From positions 31,128,001-31,192,000 of the forward strand of contig CM044311.1 of NCBI GenBank assembly GCA_024291935.2: a stretch of DNA of 64,000 nt, read 5' to 3'. Source of the DNA: Okapia johnstoni. Lineage: Eukaryota > Chordata > Mammalia > Artiodactyla > Giraffidae. Made by a program: the position numbers and the translations under genes. Every line of letters starts with the position of its first letter. Positions within the stretch are counted from its first letter, which is position 1. The notes beneath the pieces were generated by a model that was not told the DNA's origin, searched no databases, and saw only the letters and a program-made list of their open reading frames with translations. Of this stretch, positions 11,505 through 22,530 are shown in pieces.

Positions 11505-11866
11505 TTTCTTCACTCTGTACGACAGAAATAGGTCCATCCAAGTCTCTGCAAATGACCCAAAGAATAAAGGTTCAAATCATTGATTTATTCTCAATCAATT
11601 CATTCATTTTAATGGTTGAGTAATATTCTGTTTATATCTGTATCGTATCTTCTTTATCCATCCATCGGTTGATAGACATTTAGGTTTCTTCTGTATCCTG
11701 ACTATTGTTAATAGTGCTACAGTGAACATCGGAGCACATGTGTCTTTTTTACTATGGTTTTCTCAGGGTATATGTCTGGTAGTGGGATTGCTGGATCATG
11801 TGGTAGTTCTATTTTTAGTGTTTTAGGGAACCTTTATATTATTCTCCATAGTGGATGTATCAATCT
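11505..11866 (-). mobile_element. L1 LINE fragment, antisense arm of a 5'-inverted insertion
   Basis: Antisense L1 text near the ORF2 end: GGTCCATCCAAGTCTCTGC, GGTTGAGTAATATTCTG, CTTTATCCATCCATCGGTTG, GGGATTGCTGGATCATGTGG, then TCTCCATAGTGGATG. It is interrupted at 11559-11601 by a 43-bp foreign segment. It is followed directly by a sense L1 3' end, which fits twin-priming inversion of one L1 insertion. Confidence 0.75.
11559..11601 (-). repeat. Right arm of the 43-bp perfect inverted repeat (probable templated insertion)
   Basis: Begins AAAGAATAAAGGTTCAAATC and ends CTCAATCAATTC. It is the exact reverse complement of 10346-10388. L1 text on the left (CTCTGCAAATGAC) and on the right (ATTTTAATGGTTGAGTAA) would normally be joined by only a few bases, so this copy looks inserted. 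Confidence 0.85.
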
Positions 11867-12028
11867 GCTGTATAGCTCAGGGAACCTAGCTTGATGCTTT
11901 GTGGTAAACCAGATGGGTGGGATGGGAGGGTGAGGTGGGAAGGAGATCAAAGAGGGAGGAGATATGTGTATACATATGACAGATTCACTTCACTTTACAG
12001 CAGAAACTAACACAACACTTAAAACAAC
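11867..12028 (+). mobile_element. L1 LINE 3' end, sense
   Basis: GCTGTATAGCTCAGGGAACC, then GATATGTGTATACATATG, GATTCACTTCACTTTACAGC and AGAAACTAACACAACACTT are the typical last bases of ruminant L1. There is no long poly(A). The antisense BovB begins at once (ATTCAGTTCAGTTCAG). Confidence 0.75.
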
Positions 12029-12030
12029 TT

Positions 12031-14290
12031 ATTCAGTTCAGTTCAGTCGCTCAGTCATGTCCGACTCTTTGCAACCCCATGGACTGCAACATGCAAGGCC
12101 TCCCTGTCTATCACCAACTCCCGGAGTTTACCCAAATTCATGTCCATTGAGTCAGTGATGCCATCCAACCACCTCATCCTCTGTCATCCCCTTCTCCTCC
12201 TGCCTTCAATCTTTCCCAGCATCAGGGTCTTTTCAAATTAGTTCTTTGCATCAGGTAGCCAAAGTATTGGAGTTTCAGCTTCAGCCTCAGTCCTTCCAAT
12301 GATTCTTCAGAACTGATTTCCTTTAGGATGGACTGGTTGGATCTCCTTGCTGTCCAAGGGACTCTCAAGAGTCTTCTCCAACATCACATTTCAAAAGCAT
12401 CAATTCTTTGCCTCTCAGCTTTATAGCTGCTGCTCCTACTAAGTAGCTTCAGTCATGTCCAACTCTTAGCAACCTCATGGATTGCAGCCTACCAGGCTTC
12501 TCCGTCCATGGGATTTTCCAGATGAGAGTACTGGACTGGGGTGCCATTACCTTCTCCGCAGCTTTATAGTCCAACTCTCAAATCCAACACAACTACTGGA
12601 AAAACCATAGCTTTGACTAGATGGACCTTTGTTGACAAAGTAATATGTCTGCTGTTTAATAAGCTGTCTAGGTTGGTCATAACTTTTCTTCCAAGGAGCA
12701 GGCATCTTTTAATTTTATGACTGCAGTCACCATCTTCAGTGATTTTGGAGCCCAAGAAAATAAAGTCTGTCACTGTTTCTGTTGTTTCCCAATCTATTTG
12801 CCATGAAGTGATGGGACCAGATGCCATTATCTTAGTTTTCTGAATGCTGAGCATTAAGCCAACTTTTTCACTCTCCTCTTTCACTTTCATAAAGAGGCTC
12901 TTTAGTTTTTCGCTTTCTGCCATGAGCATGGTGTCATCTGCATAACTGAGTTTATTGATATTACTCCCAGAAATATTGACTCCAGCTTGTGCTTCATCCA
13001 TTCCAGCATTTCTCATGATGTACTTACTCTGCATATAAGTTAAACAAGCAGGTTGAAAATATACAGCCTTGACATACTCCTTTCCCAATTTGAAACCAGT
13101 CTGTTGTTCCATGTCCAGTTCTAAATGTTGCTTCCTGACCTGCATACAGATTTCTCAGGAGGCAGGTCCGGTGGTCTGGTATTCCCATCTTATCTCTTGC
13201 AGAATTTTCCACAGTTTGTTGTGATCCACACAAAGGATTTGGTGTAGTCAATAAAGCAGAAATAGATGTTTTCCTGGAACTCTCTTGCTTTTTTGATTAT
13301 CTAGCGGATGTTGGCAATTTGACTCTGGTTCCTCTGCCTTTTCTAAAACCAGCATGAACATCTGAAGTTCACAGTTCACTTACTGTTGAAGTCTGGCTTG
13401 GAAAATTATGAGCATTACTTTGCTAGCGCGTGGGATGAGAGCAATTGTGCGGTAGTTTGAGCATTCTTTGACATTGCCTTTCTTTGTGAATGGAATGAAA
13501 ACTGACCTTTTCCAGCCCTGTGGCCACTGCTGAGTTTTCCAAATTTGCTGGCGGATTGAGTGCAGCACTTTCACAGCATCATCTTTTAGGATTGAAATAG
13601 CTCAACTGGAATTCCATCACCTCCAGTAGCTTTGTTCATAGTGATGCTTCCTAAGGCCCACTTGACTTCAGACTCCAGGATGCCTGGCTCTAGGTGAGTG
13701 ATCACACCATTGTGATTAACTGGGTCGTGAAGATCTTTTTTGTACAGTTCTTCTCTGTATTCTTGCCACCTCTTCTTAATATCCTCTGCTTCTGTTAGAT
13801 CAGTACCATTCTGTCCTTTATTGAGCCCATCTTTCCATGAAATGTTCCCTTGGTATCTCTAATTTTCTTGAAGAGATCTCTAGTCTTTCCCATGCTATTG
13901 TTTTCCTCTATTTCTTTGCATTGATCACTGAGGAAGGCTTTCTCATCTCTCCTTGCTATTCTTTGGAACTCTGCATTCAAATGGGTATATCTTTCCTTTT
14001 CTCCTTTGCCTTTTGCTTCTCTTCTTTTCTCAGCTATTTGTAAGACCTCCTCAAACAACCATTTTGCCTTTTTGCATTTCTTTTTCTTGGGTATGGTCTT
14101 GATGCCTGCCTCCTGTACAATGTTAGGAACTTTTGTCCATAGTTCTTCAGGCATTTTGTGTATCAGATCTAACCCCTTGAATCTGTTTGTCGCTTCCACT
14201 GTATATTCGTAAGGGGTTTGATTTAGGTCATACCTGAATGGTCTAGTGGTTTTCCCTACTTTCTTCAATTTCAATCTGAATAATTTAATT
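12031..14290 (-). mobile_element. BovB (RTE) LINE, about 2.2 kb, antisense, 5' truncated
   Basis: Minus-strand translation gives most of the reverse transcriptase region in broken frames. From 14298 down: RLKLKKVGKTTRPFRYDLNQ, KKKKCKKAKWLFEE and DQCKEIEENNSMGKTRDLF. Lower down come KRSVFIPFTKKGNVKECSN, GHGTTDWFQIGKGVCQGC, the catalytic LSYADDTML near 12950, and LNSRHITLSTKVHLVKAM. The endonuclease half is absent. Stops, frameshifts and a SINE insertion mean it cannot encode a working protein. Its 3' end abuts an L1 3' end at 12029. Confidence 0.95.
12427..12558 (-). mobile_element. Bov-A SINE inserted in BovB, perfect 11-bp target-site duplication
   Basis: Antisense SINE (CTGCTGCTCCTACTAAGTAG ... 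GTCATGTCCAACTCTTAGC ... TGCCATTACCTTCTCCG). It is flanked by the identical 11-mer CAGCTTTATAG at 12416-12426 and 12559-12569. BovB sequence resumes directly on both sides, so the SINE landed after the BovB. The CTGCTGCT at its edge is the antisense of the AGCAGC tail. Confidence 0.95.
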
Positions 14291-14299
14291 AAATGCACA

Positions 14300-15480
14300 A
14301 AGTATTATTATTGATTTGACTTTTAACAATCTTTCAAATAAAACTAAGAAATAATATTTTGTATTACTCATGTTCCTGGGTTTCATTATCTCTTTAACCC
14401 TGGAATGCTATTCATGCTATTTTGGGCTCCCCTTCACTGCGTCACATTTTAGAAATTATCATCAGATAGAAAGCTATGAATACATTGAAATTTTCCTAGT
14501 TTATGTCCCTGTTCTGATAATGCTGTGCTTTTGTTTCATGTATTTTGCCTAGGCTTTTACTAGTTCATGGTGGAATTACATGTCCCACTCCTATTATTCC
14601 TACATAGGCAGGAGGGAAAGTATCCAGTGAATTACTCACTTTAAATAGTACACTTTTCATTTGTTCTCTTTTGAATTTTTTCATTTCCCTCTGAAATTTT
14701 CCATATGTTGTTTCGTTCATAAACTCTATTGTTTTAAGTTATTGAACATATTGTAATGACTGCTTGAAAGTCCTTTTCCTCTAATTTAAATATCAATGGG
14801 CTCTCGTGGTCTATTTCTATTTATTACTATTCCTCTTGATCTTAGGTCATTGTTTCCTGATTTTTTTGTGTGTGATTGTTATTATTGTTTTGTTTGTTTT
14901 TGCATACCTGGCAATTTTTTACTGTGTGTTGGACATTGTATATAACAAACTATACAATTTTGTGATCTTCTGAAGAGTGTTGGTTTTTTACCTAGAGGCA
15001 CTTAGGTTACTAGCTAATCATCTTGATCTTGTGGTGGCTTGTTTTACATTTTTCTAGTATGGACTATTTATCTTTGGACGATATTCTTCAGGCCAAACCT
15101 CCGTTTATTTTTTTATTTTACTTCTAAGACATGGAGCCCCTGAGCTTTCAGTGAAAAGCGTAATATGTTTATCTGATCTGCCTAACTTGATGGCATTTAA
15201 ACTTTGCAATGTCTGCAGTGAGAGAGTCTGATCAACCTCTTCAGCCTTTTACTTTTTGAGTTTCACCAGATCCTTGAAAGTGTCCTTCTACATGCACAAT
15301 TCGTAGTTCAGTCTAGGACCGAGGGAGAATTCATGCACATATTTGAGAACATTACCCTCCTATCTCTCCCTCTTTCACATGATCTCTCCCTTAATATTTA
15401 GTCACACTGGCTGCTGTAAATGCTGCCCTCTGACATCTCCTACAAATAAAATTGTGATTTTCAGCTTGGGTTCTAGCTCC
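14300..15480 (-). mobile_element. Probable old L1 3' UTR remnant, antisense
   Basis: Phrases such as GACTGCTTGAAAGTCCTTTT, CTTAGGTCATTGTTTCCTGA, CATACCTGGCAATTTTTTAC and TGTGTTGGACATTGTATATA recall the 3' UTR of old L1M elements in antisense. The match is weak and the limits are uncertain. Some of this could be unique intron. Confidence 0.45.
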
Positions 15481-15816
15481 CTAGCACTGCATGCATTGAG
15501 CTCTCTAAGAGGCTAGAAAGCCTCATAAATGCAGATTTTTTTTTTTTCCTGAGTGGTTTTATTCTTTCAAAAGGCAAATCCCTTCAGTTCACCCTAATTT
15601 TATTTGTCATTGTCTTTAGCTTGTTAAATATTCTTCCTAGAGTTTATATATTTTAAAAATACTTGCCCAGAGTTTGATACAAGCAAATGTGCCATTCCCA
15701 TGCTTTTCTGTTTATTTTCAGAAATGATACATATAGAGCATACTATCAAAATCTGGGAAATTGCTTCTTATTACAAAGCCATTTATTGTAAATGAAGAGA
15801 TTTAACATTCAGTTAT

Positions 15817-16028
15817 ATGCTTCCCAGGTGGCTCAGTGATAAAGATTCCACCTGCCAATGCAGGAGACGCAGGAAATGTGGTTTCGATCCCATAGTAGGA
15901 AAGATTCCCTAGAGGAGGAAATGGCATCACACTCCAGCATCTTGCTTGTAAAATCCCATGGACAGAGGAGCCTGGCAGGCTACAGTCCATAGGGTTGCAC
16001 AGAGTTGGACACAACTGAGCACACGTGC
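15817..16028 (+). mobile_element. Bov-tA SINE
   Basis: Sense copy: GCTTCCCAGGTGGCTCAGTG, GATTCCACCTGCCAATGCAG, GACAGAGGAGCCTGGCAGGC, CAGAGTTGGACACAACTGAG. Full length from the tRNA-like head to the tail, with moderate divergence. Confidence 0.93.
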
Positions 16029-16391
16029 ATGAAATATTCAGTCATGATGTTAAATTTTTTTAGATTCTGCAAGAGTTCTTTCTTTTATATATTAAAAGCA
16101 TTAAAAAAGTTATAGCATTAACTTTTCTTTAAATTGTATTCCCTTTCTTAATTAGTCATACAGACTGAATTAATTTCTTAACCTAAGGGAAGCCTATAAT
16201 CTTGGCCCTTCTGAGATTTTCTAAAGTAAATTGGAATAAGAAAGAAATACAGATACACCCAAAAGGATTTAACAGATTTAGATATAGATATGTGTTCTTA
16301 TTTCTACATGTTTTCTAAATAATATTTAGAATCTGTTATTAAGAAATAAAGCAGTAAGTTTTCACTTAAAAAATATGAAACATATTTGAAA

Positions 16392-16600
16392 GGCTTATCT
16401 GGTGGCTCAGACAGTAAAGAATCTGCCTGTAATGCAAAAGACCCAGGTTCAACCCCTGGGTTGGGAAGATCCCCTGGAGAAAATAATGGCAACCCACTCT
16501 AGTATTCTTGCCTAGAGAATCCCAGGGACAGAGGAGCCTGGTGGGCTACAGTCCATGAGGTCACAAAGAGTCAGACACAACTGAGCAACTAACGCACTTC
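16392..16600 (+). mobile_element. Bov-tA SINE
   Basis: Sense copy: GGCTTATCTGGTGGCTCAGA, AAAGAATCTGCCTGTAATGC, CTAGTATTCTTGCC, GAGTCAGACACAACTGAGC. It lies about 360 bp after the preceding SINE and in the same orientation. Confidence 0.93.
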
Positions 16601-18319
16601 AAAAGGTGTAGTTTTCTATGACAGTTCCTTGATAAGTAAGCAAAGCATTTTTTTCACTGCCCCTCTAGCATATACGTATAAAAAGTTTGACTGAATGCAA
16701 TTTTTGTAAGTCAAAGGCCAAGAGGATTATCAAACATCTATATTTCCCTTTCATGGTTTCTTTTTTTCCTATTATCTTTGCTAATAAATAAATACTCTTG
16801 TATTATTTTAAAAAGATTGAATGATCAAGTGGATAATGAGTACCTTGTAATTTGTTTATGTATCGTACAACTTTTCAGATTTTTATATGAAATAAAAAAT
16901 AAAATAGTAAATAATATTTCTATCTCCTCTTTATATGGATAGAATATACCTTATCCAAGGTATATACTTATCTAATTATAGGAAATAGAATTGCGCCAGT
17001 TGAAATAAATTAAAAATACAAACAACACACATACACATGCACAATTCAATTTGAAATAGGCTATTTGTCCTCGAAAGATTTATTTCTTTTTAATATCTAC
17101 TGTTGTACTGTTTAATTGTTTCTTTAATTACTCCCACATATCTACCTTAACATCTTGTCTGATAACCTTATCTACACAACTGTTATTCCTGAGTTGAAAA
17201 GTGATTTAGTGATGGCTAATCTCCCCTTCTCTTTCAATTTATGCTTTCCCTATTGTCTACTCAGTCCTGGAAACAGCACTTGAAGTGACTCAAGCTCTTC
17301 CTCATTTCCCCTTTGCTTTAATTAAATCATGTATTGGCATTTGGTGTAATTTATGGCCGATAATTTTAGATTTGTCTTATGCCAGACAATGTACTGTTTC
17401 ATCTATTCCTTGTCAGCTTAGCTTTTATTCCAGAAAGCCACATTAAAAGGACCTTTAATTAAAATATTATATAAATATAATAAGCAGCCTCAACCAGGCT
17501 TAACAGTAATATTGTTCTTTTGTCTGCCATTTCCGCTGTTAAAGTGACTTTTACATCAAAATATCCATAATTCTGTTTGCAATTGCACACACAAAAAAGC
17601 AACCAAATATATTTACATATATAAGCATCAAACAGCCATGTCATATAATAAACTTATATTGACTTAAAAGTCTCAATAATCTTGCTTAACAATATAACTT
17701 GTTTCTGTAATCATTTGGCCATTTCACGCTTACCTTACATAGTTGGTAATAATATGTGGAACAGCTGCAAACTTTCACAGTAATAGGTACAATCGAATCT
17801 GATGTGTCTAATTAATTTTTAGTCCAACAAATTAGTTTTGTTCTTCATTACTCTCCAATGGGAGGAAGACATTATATTTCATTATATTTTTTTGTCTGAA
17901 AGAGGAACGCACTGTCACAGGTCATGCACCTCCCATGTCTGTGCTCTAATTAGTTCAACTGACAACATTGTTTCAAAAATACTAGCTGTACAAGAAACAC
18001 TAATACACCTTGGGTAACATAAATATTCCACTATATTCAATATGATGTTTTATGACTCTTTTACACAAATGAAGGACAAATTTTCTTTTCTGATTATGCT
18101 ATAAGGTATTTTCTTTTTATTAGTAGCTAGTGTTTAGAACAGTCAACATATATGAATAGGAGCTCATTTTAAATACATTTTAGACTATGTTTATATGTAT
18201 AATGATTAAAAGCAGATAGATTAGGAAAATGAACCAGGTTTACTACACAGGTAAAGATGATTTTTACATCTGGAAATTAACACAAAAGAAACTTCAGAAA
18301 TGAAATACTGGATTTATAT

Positions 18320-20015
18320 AAAAATTGGATATATCAATGGAACATTATGTGCAAAGATGGGTATGATGAGGGACAGAAACAGTAAAGACGTAACAGAAGC
18401 AGAAGAGATTAAGAAAAGTTGGCAAGAATACACAGAAAAACTATACCAAAAAAATCTTAATACTCTGGATAACAATGATGATGTGGTCACTCACCTAGAG
18501 GCAGACATCCTGGAGTGTGAAGTCAACTGGGTCTTAGGAAGCATTACTATGAACAAGCTAGTGGAGGTGATGGAATTCCAGTTGACTACTTAAAATGCCA
18601 AAAGATTATACTGTTAACATGTTGCACTAAATATGTCAGCAAATTTGGAAACCTCAGCACTGGCTTGGAATAGGAAAGGTCAGTTTTCACTCCAATCCCA
18701 AAGAAGGACAATGCCAAAGAATGTTCAAACTACTGTACAGTTGTGTTCATTTCTTATGTTAGTAAGTTTATGCTTTAAATGCTTCAAGCTAGGCTTCAAC
18801 AGTATGTGAACTGAGAACTCCAGATGTACAAGCTGGGTTTAGAAAAGACAGAGGAACCAGAGATCAAATTGCCAACATCTGTTGGATCATAGAAAAAAGC
18901 AAGGGAATTCCAAAGAAACATCTACTTCTGCTTCAGTGACTACACTAAAGCCTTTGATGTGTGGATCACAACAGACTGTGGAAAATTCTCTAAGATATGA
19001 GAATACGAGATCACCTTACCTGTTTCCTGAGAAACCTGTATTCAGGTCAAGAAGCAACAGTTAGAACAGGACATGGAACAACTGATTGGTTCAAAATTGG
19101 GAAAGGAGTATGACAAGGCTGTATATTGTCACACTGCCTATTTAAATTATATACAGAGTACATCATGTGAAATGCCAAGCTGGATGAATCACAAACTGGA
19201 ATTGAGATTGTCAGGAAAAATGTCAACAACCTCAGATATCCAGATAATACCACGCTAATGGCAGAAATTGAAAAGGAAGTAAAGAGACTCTTGATGAGGG
19301 TGGTAGGAGAGAGTAAAAAAGCTGGCTTGAAACTGAACATTCAAAAAATGAAGATCAATTGATCCGGACCCATCACTTCATGGGAAATAGAAGGGAGAAA
19401 AGTGAAAGCAGTGACAAGTTTTATTTTGCAGGACTCCAAAATCCCTGCAGATGGTTACTACAGCCATGAAATTCAAGGGTGCTTGCTCCTTGGAAGGAAA
19501 GCTAAGACAAACCTAGACAGCAAATTAAAAAACAGAGATATCATTTTGCCAGTAAAATTTCATATAGTCAAAGCTATGGTTTTCCAGTAGTCATGTGCGG
19601 ATGTGTGAGCTGGAACATGAAGGAAGCTGAGTGCCAAAGAATTGATACTTTTGAATTGTGGTGCAGGAAAAAATGCTTGAGAGTCCCTTGGACAGCAAGA
19701 TCAAACCAGTCAATCCTAAAGGAAAACAACCCTGAATATTCATTGGAAGACTGTTGCTGAAGGTGAGTTTCCAATACAGTGGACACCTGATGGGAAGAGC
19801 TGACCCTTTGGAAAAGACCCTGATGCTGGGAAAGATGGAATGCAAAAGGAGAAGTGAGCAGCAGAAGATGGGATGGTTAGATAGCATCACTGACTCAATG
19901 AACATGAACTTAACAAAACTTTGGGAGAGAGTGAAGGACAGAGGAGCCTCACATGCTGCAGTCCACAGAGTCACAAAGAGTCAGACACGACCTAGCAACT
20001 GAACAGCAAATAACA
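18320..20015 (+). mobile_element. BovB (RTE) LINE, sense, old and heavily decayed
   Basis: Starts near GGAACATTATGTGCAAAGAT (the segment encoding GTLCAKMG) and ends near AGTCAGACACGACCTAGCAA. Broken frames give SWQEYTEKLYQKN, NKLVEVMEFQL, RSRSNS-type text and HEIQGCLLLGRKAKTNLDS. The catalytic block has decayed at about 19230-19256 (CAGATAATACCACGC). It is clearly more diverged than the copies at 29671 and 46237. Confidence 0.92.
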
Positions 20016-20449
20016 AACAAATGGGCATTCTGATTGGCTTAACAAAGTAAAAGTTTCTTTCTTATTCATAGTCAGTCTAATATGGGTTTGCAGAATGGAG
20101 GATGGGGTTTCTACTCCATAGAGTTTCTCATGAAATGTGAATCCTTCCAGTCAATGGTGTACCATCTCTCATAGGGTCAGGATCCCACAACTGATCCCTT
20201 GTTCTATCTAACACTTTAGGAAAGAGAGTATGAAGTGCTGTCACAGTGGTACATGGATTGGTCCAGAGATACCATGCATCTGCCTATGTACAATTGTCCA
20301 ATATTCAGTCACTTTGTTGCACTCAACTACAAGGGAGACTGAGATATAGAGGCTAATTTTCTTCTCTGGAAGAAAGGTGAAACCTTGGTAAACAAGTCAC
20401 CTATGGTTTGAAGGACTCTCACATCTAAATCAACTTATATTCCTACCTG

Positions 20450-20527
20450 GGGCTTCCTTGGTTACTCAGATGGTAAAGAATCTGCCAGCAATGCAAGCAC
20501 GACTGAGCACATACACACACACATGTA
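20450..20527 (+). mobile_element. Bov-tA SINE with large internal deletion
   Basis: The head (GGGGCTTCCTTGGTTACTCA, AAAGAATCTGCCAGCAATGC) joins directly to the tail (ACGACTGAGCACATACACAC). Roughly 130 bp of the usual middle are missing. A short CA run follows. Confidence 0.85.
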
Positions 20528-20626
20528 AAGAGTTTAATAGGAACACTATAATTTGTGATTCAAATCATGGCCCATGTAAAGCTAAAAGTTACTTAAGCCC
20601 CACTCAGGTAGGAGTAAAGTAAAAGT

Positions 20627-20822
20627 AAAGTCTCAGTCATTCAGTCATGTCCAACACTTTGTAACCTCACGGACTGTAGCCCGCCTGGCTCCTCTGTCCG
20701 TGGGATTCTCCAGGCAACTTACTAGAGTGAGTTGCCATGCCCTCCTCCAGGGGATCTTCCTCATCTCCTGAGTCTCCCGCATTGCAGGCAGATTCTTTAC
20801 TGCTGAGCCACCAGGGAAGTCC
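20627..20822 (-). mobile_element. Bov-tA SINE
   Basis: Antisense copy: AGTCTCAGTCATTCAGTCAT, CTGTAGCCCGCCTGGCTCC, TGCCATGCCCTCCTCCAGG, CTGAGCCACCAGGGAAGTCC. A run of AGTAAAGT units at 20611-20630 precedes it. Confidence 0.93.
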
Positions 20823-20849
20823 ACTCCTTGCATTCATCATCTGGGTTAA

Positions 20850-20985
20850 TCCTCCCAAATATATGAAATAGACACTACTGTCACCAGCTAACAGAAACAG
20901 GGGTTCTAGAAGATTAAGTGCCTTACATAACCCCACTGCTTTCCTAGCTAGGAAGTGACAGAGATGATACTCAAATGTGGAACTT
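20850..20985 (+). repeat. MIR SINE fragment
   Basis: GGTTCTAGAAGATTAAGTGC, then CTAGCTAGGAAGTGACAGAG and ATGATACTCAAATGTGG follow the MIR core (gaggttaagtaacttgcc ... agctagtaagtggcagagc ... attcgaacccag). Old; limits approximate. Confidence 0.65.
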
Positions 20986-21377
20986 CAAAGACCTTGCTGT
21001 TTCCAGTATGTTACAGTGCCAGGATAACTAAAACAAGAGAATTACACGTTCCTTTGATATGATATGCTGAAATTTGCCATTTATATTTTGCTTACAATTT
21101 ATTTTTTAATTATTTGTTTACTCACTGATGAGATATGATATTAATATGAGAATTCACTTAGTTTCCAGTTTCTGAATTCATTCATCTATTAAATAAGCAC
21201 CTAAATCTTTGCTTATTAGTAATGTAAGAATTCCATGAGTCTTAAATCTGTTTAAAAATGTGGATTGAGATTGTCTTTATTATGTCTGAGAGGGCTAACC
21301 TGTCAGAAATGTGACAACTTCTAGAATAATCTTAGTCTAGATTTAAATGTATGATTTGTTACATAGACCTTAGAATT

Positions 21378-21462
21378 AATTTTCAAGTTGCTTTGTATCT
21401 AACTTTCATGTGAATTTTCAAGTTGTTTTGTAGCCAACTTTCAAGTGGATTTTCAAATTAGC
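21378..21462. repeat. 35-bp imperfect tandem repeat, about 2.3 copies
   Basis: AATTTTCAAGTTG starts at 21378 and again at 21413. A third partial unit (ATTTTCAAATTA) starts near 21449. Between them CTTTGTATCTAACTTTCATG and TTTTGTAGCCAACTTTCAAG are clearly related. It is a small minisatellite-like array. Confidence 0.85.
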
Positions 21463-21858
21463 TTCAGATACTTTAAGGGCATTTAGGAGTTTTATCTTTT
21501 GTGAGATTTTAACTATAGATACTAATCTCTATGAAAAGACGTTTATGTTATTATCATTATTTAATATAGCAGTTTCAATACCTTCCAGAAAATTAAAGTA
21601 TGTTTGATCAAGGTAAATTATTTGGTAAAATATTAAGAGAAATATTATGATCATCTGTATTTAGGCAGTGCTGTAGGGGTAAGGTAATTTGCAAATACCC
21701 AGTTTAAATGTTGCAGTTGCTTTCTTTTTTTAAATGAGAATTCTCTTACAAAATGCTTTACCTAACTGAAGAAAAGGTATTATTATTTCAGCTCGCACAC
21801 TTGTTTTAGTACTTATATATGAGGCAATAAATCAAGAAGTGGTTCTGAATCTGTCCAT

Positions 21859-21900
21859 AGTAAGTAAGTAACTAACTAAGTAAGTAACTAAGTAAGTAAG
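21859..21900. repeat. (AAGT)n microsatellite next to a SINE tail
   Basis: AGTAAGTAAGTAACTAACTA and AGTAAGTAACTAAGTAAG repeats, ending where the antisense SINE begins. It probably grew from the SINE tail (ACTTACTT on the minus strand). Confidence 0.9.
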
Positions 21901-22103
21901 CTGTTAGTCGCTCAGTCGTGCCCGACTCTTTGCGACCCCATGGACTGCAGCCCACCAGGCTCCTCTGTCCATAGATTTTCCAGGCGAGGATACTGGAGTG
22001 GGTTGCCATTTCCTTCTCCAGGGGATCTTCCCAACCCAGGGATCGAACCCAGGTTTCCTGCACTGCAGGCAGATTCTTTACCAACTGAGCTACAAGGGAA
22101 GTG
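21901..22103 (-). mobile_element. Bov-tA SINE
   Basis: Antisense, well-conserved copy: TGTTAGTCGCTCAGTCGTGC, CGACCCCATGGACTGCAGCC, ACTGGAGTGGGTTGCCATTT, CTGAGCTACAAGGGAAGTGC. Its low divergence suggests it is one of the younger insertions here. Confidence 0.95.
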
Positions 22104-22347
22104 CATAGTAAAACAAAACACAAAGGAGCAATGTTCTTAATCACATTTCAAACTTATGATTTGATTCTTCTTTTGAAACTTATAAAATCTGCTTACCAGT
22201 AGATTGTGACAGGGTCAGGACACAACAAATATTACCTGCTTCAAAGAAGGTTACAATCTTCTGTGCCTTTGGTGTAGCACGTATGTATTTTTGTGGGGTT
22301 TTGGGTCTTAATATTTACTAAGACTAACACTATTGTTTCTTCCATAG

Positions 22348-22530
22348 GGGGACGAAATGAAGTTGTCATTACCGAAAACAATAACAGCATAACTGAGCAA
22401 ATCACTGATGTTGTGAAGCAACCAGCTTTTATAGCTGGTATTGGTGGTGCCTGCTGGGTAATTCTGATGGGTTTTAGCATCTGGTTGTACTGGCGAAGAA
22501 AGAAGAGAAAGGGACTCAGTAATTATGCTG
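22348..22530 (+). CDS. ROBO2: ROBO2 exon: juxtamembrane stalk, transmembrane helix, start of cytoplasmic tail
   Basis: 183 nt: two bases completing the split Gly codon, 60 codons, and one base of a split Val codon. The acceptor is TTCCATAG and the donor is G|GTAAGA. The peptide starts [13 protein letters not shown], where NNS is a potential N-glycosylation site, and continues QITDVVKQP. The single transmembrane helix is [20 protein letters not shown], at about 22428-22490. It is followed by the basic stop-transfer stretch WRRKKRKG and then LSNYA. The cluster of Lys and Arg after the helix sets the usual outside-to-inside orientation. No ROBO1-like extra segment between NYA and VTFQ is seen in the adjoining exon. 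Confidence 0.97.

Larger units (their letters stand above)
7449..22347 (+). other. ROBO2: 14.9 kb ROBO2 intron, mostly transposon-derived
   Basis: Runs from GTGAGT to the acceptor TTCCATAG. The 8.0-15.5 kb part is an almost unbroken block of antisense L1 and BovB. After that come two sense SINEs, a decayed sense BovB, two more SINEs, a MIR and a further SINE. The stretches 7450-8009, 15481-15816, 16601-18319 and 20986-21858 hold no gene that I can recognise. The largest short frames within the block belong to BovB. Confidence 0.85.

Noticed and set aside
12564..13145. 193-codon minus-strand frame with an RT catalytic motif as a possible domesticated gene
   Set aside because: It is an ordinary piece of a 5'-truncated, SINE-interrupted BovB, with frameshifts on both sides and no sign of host exon structure.
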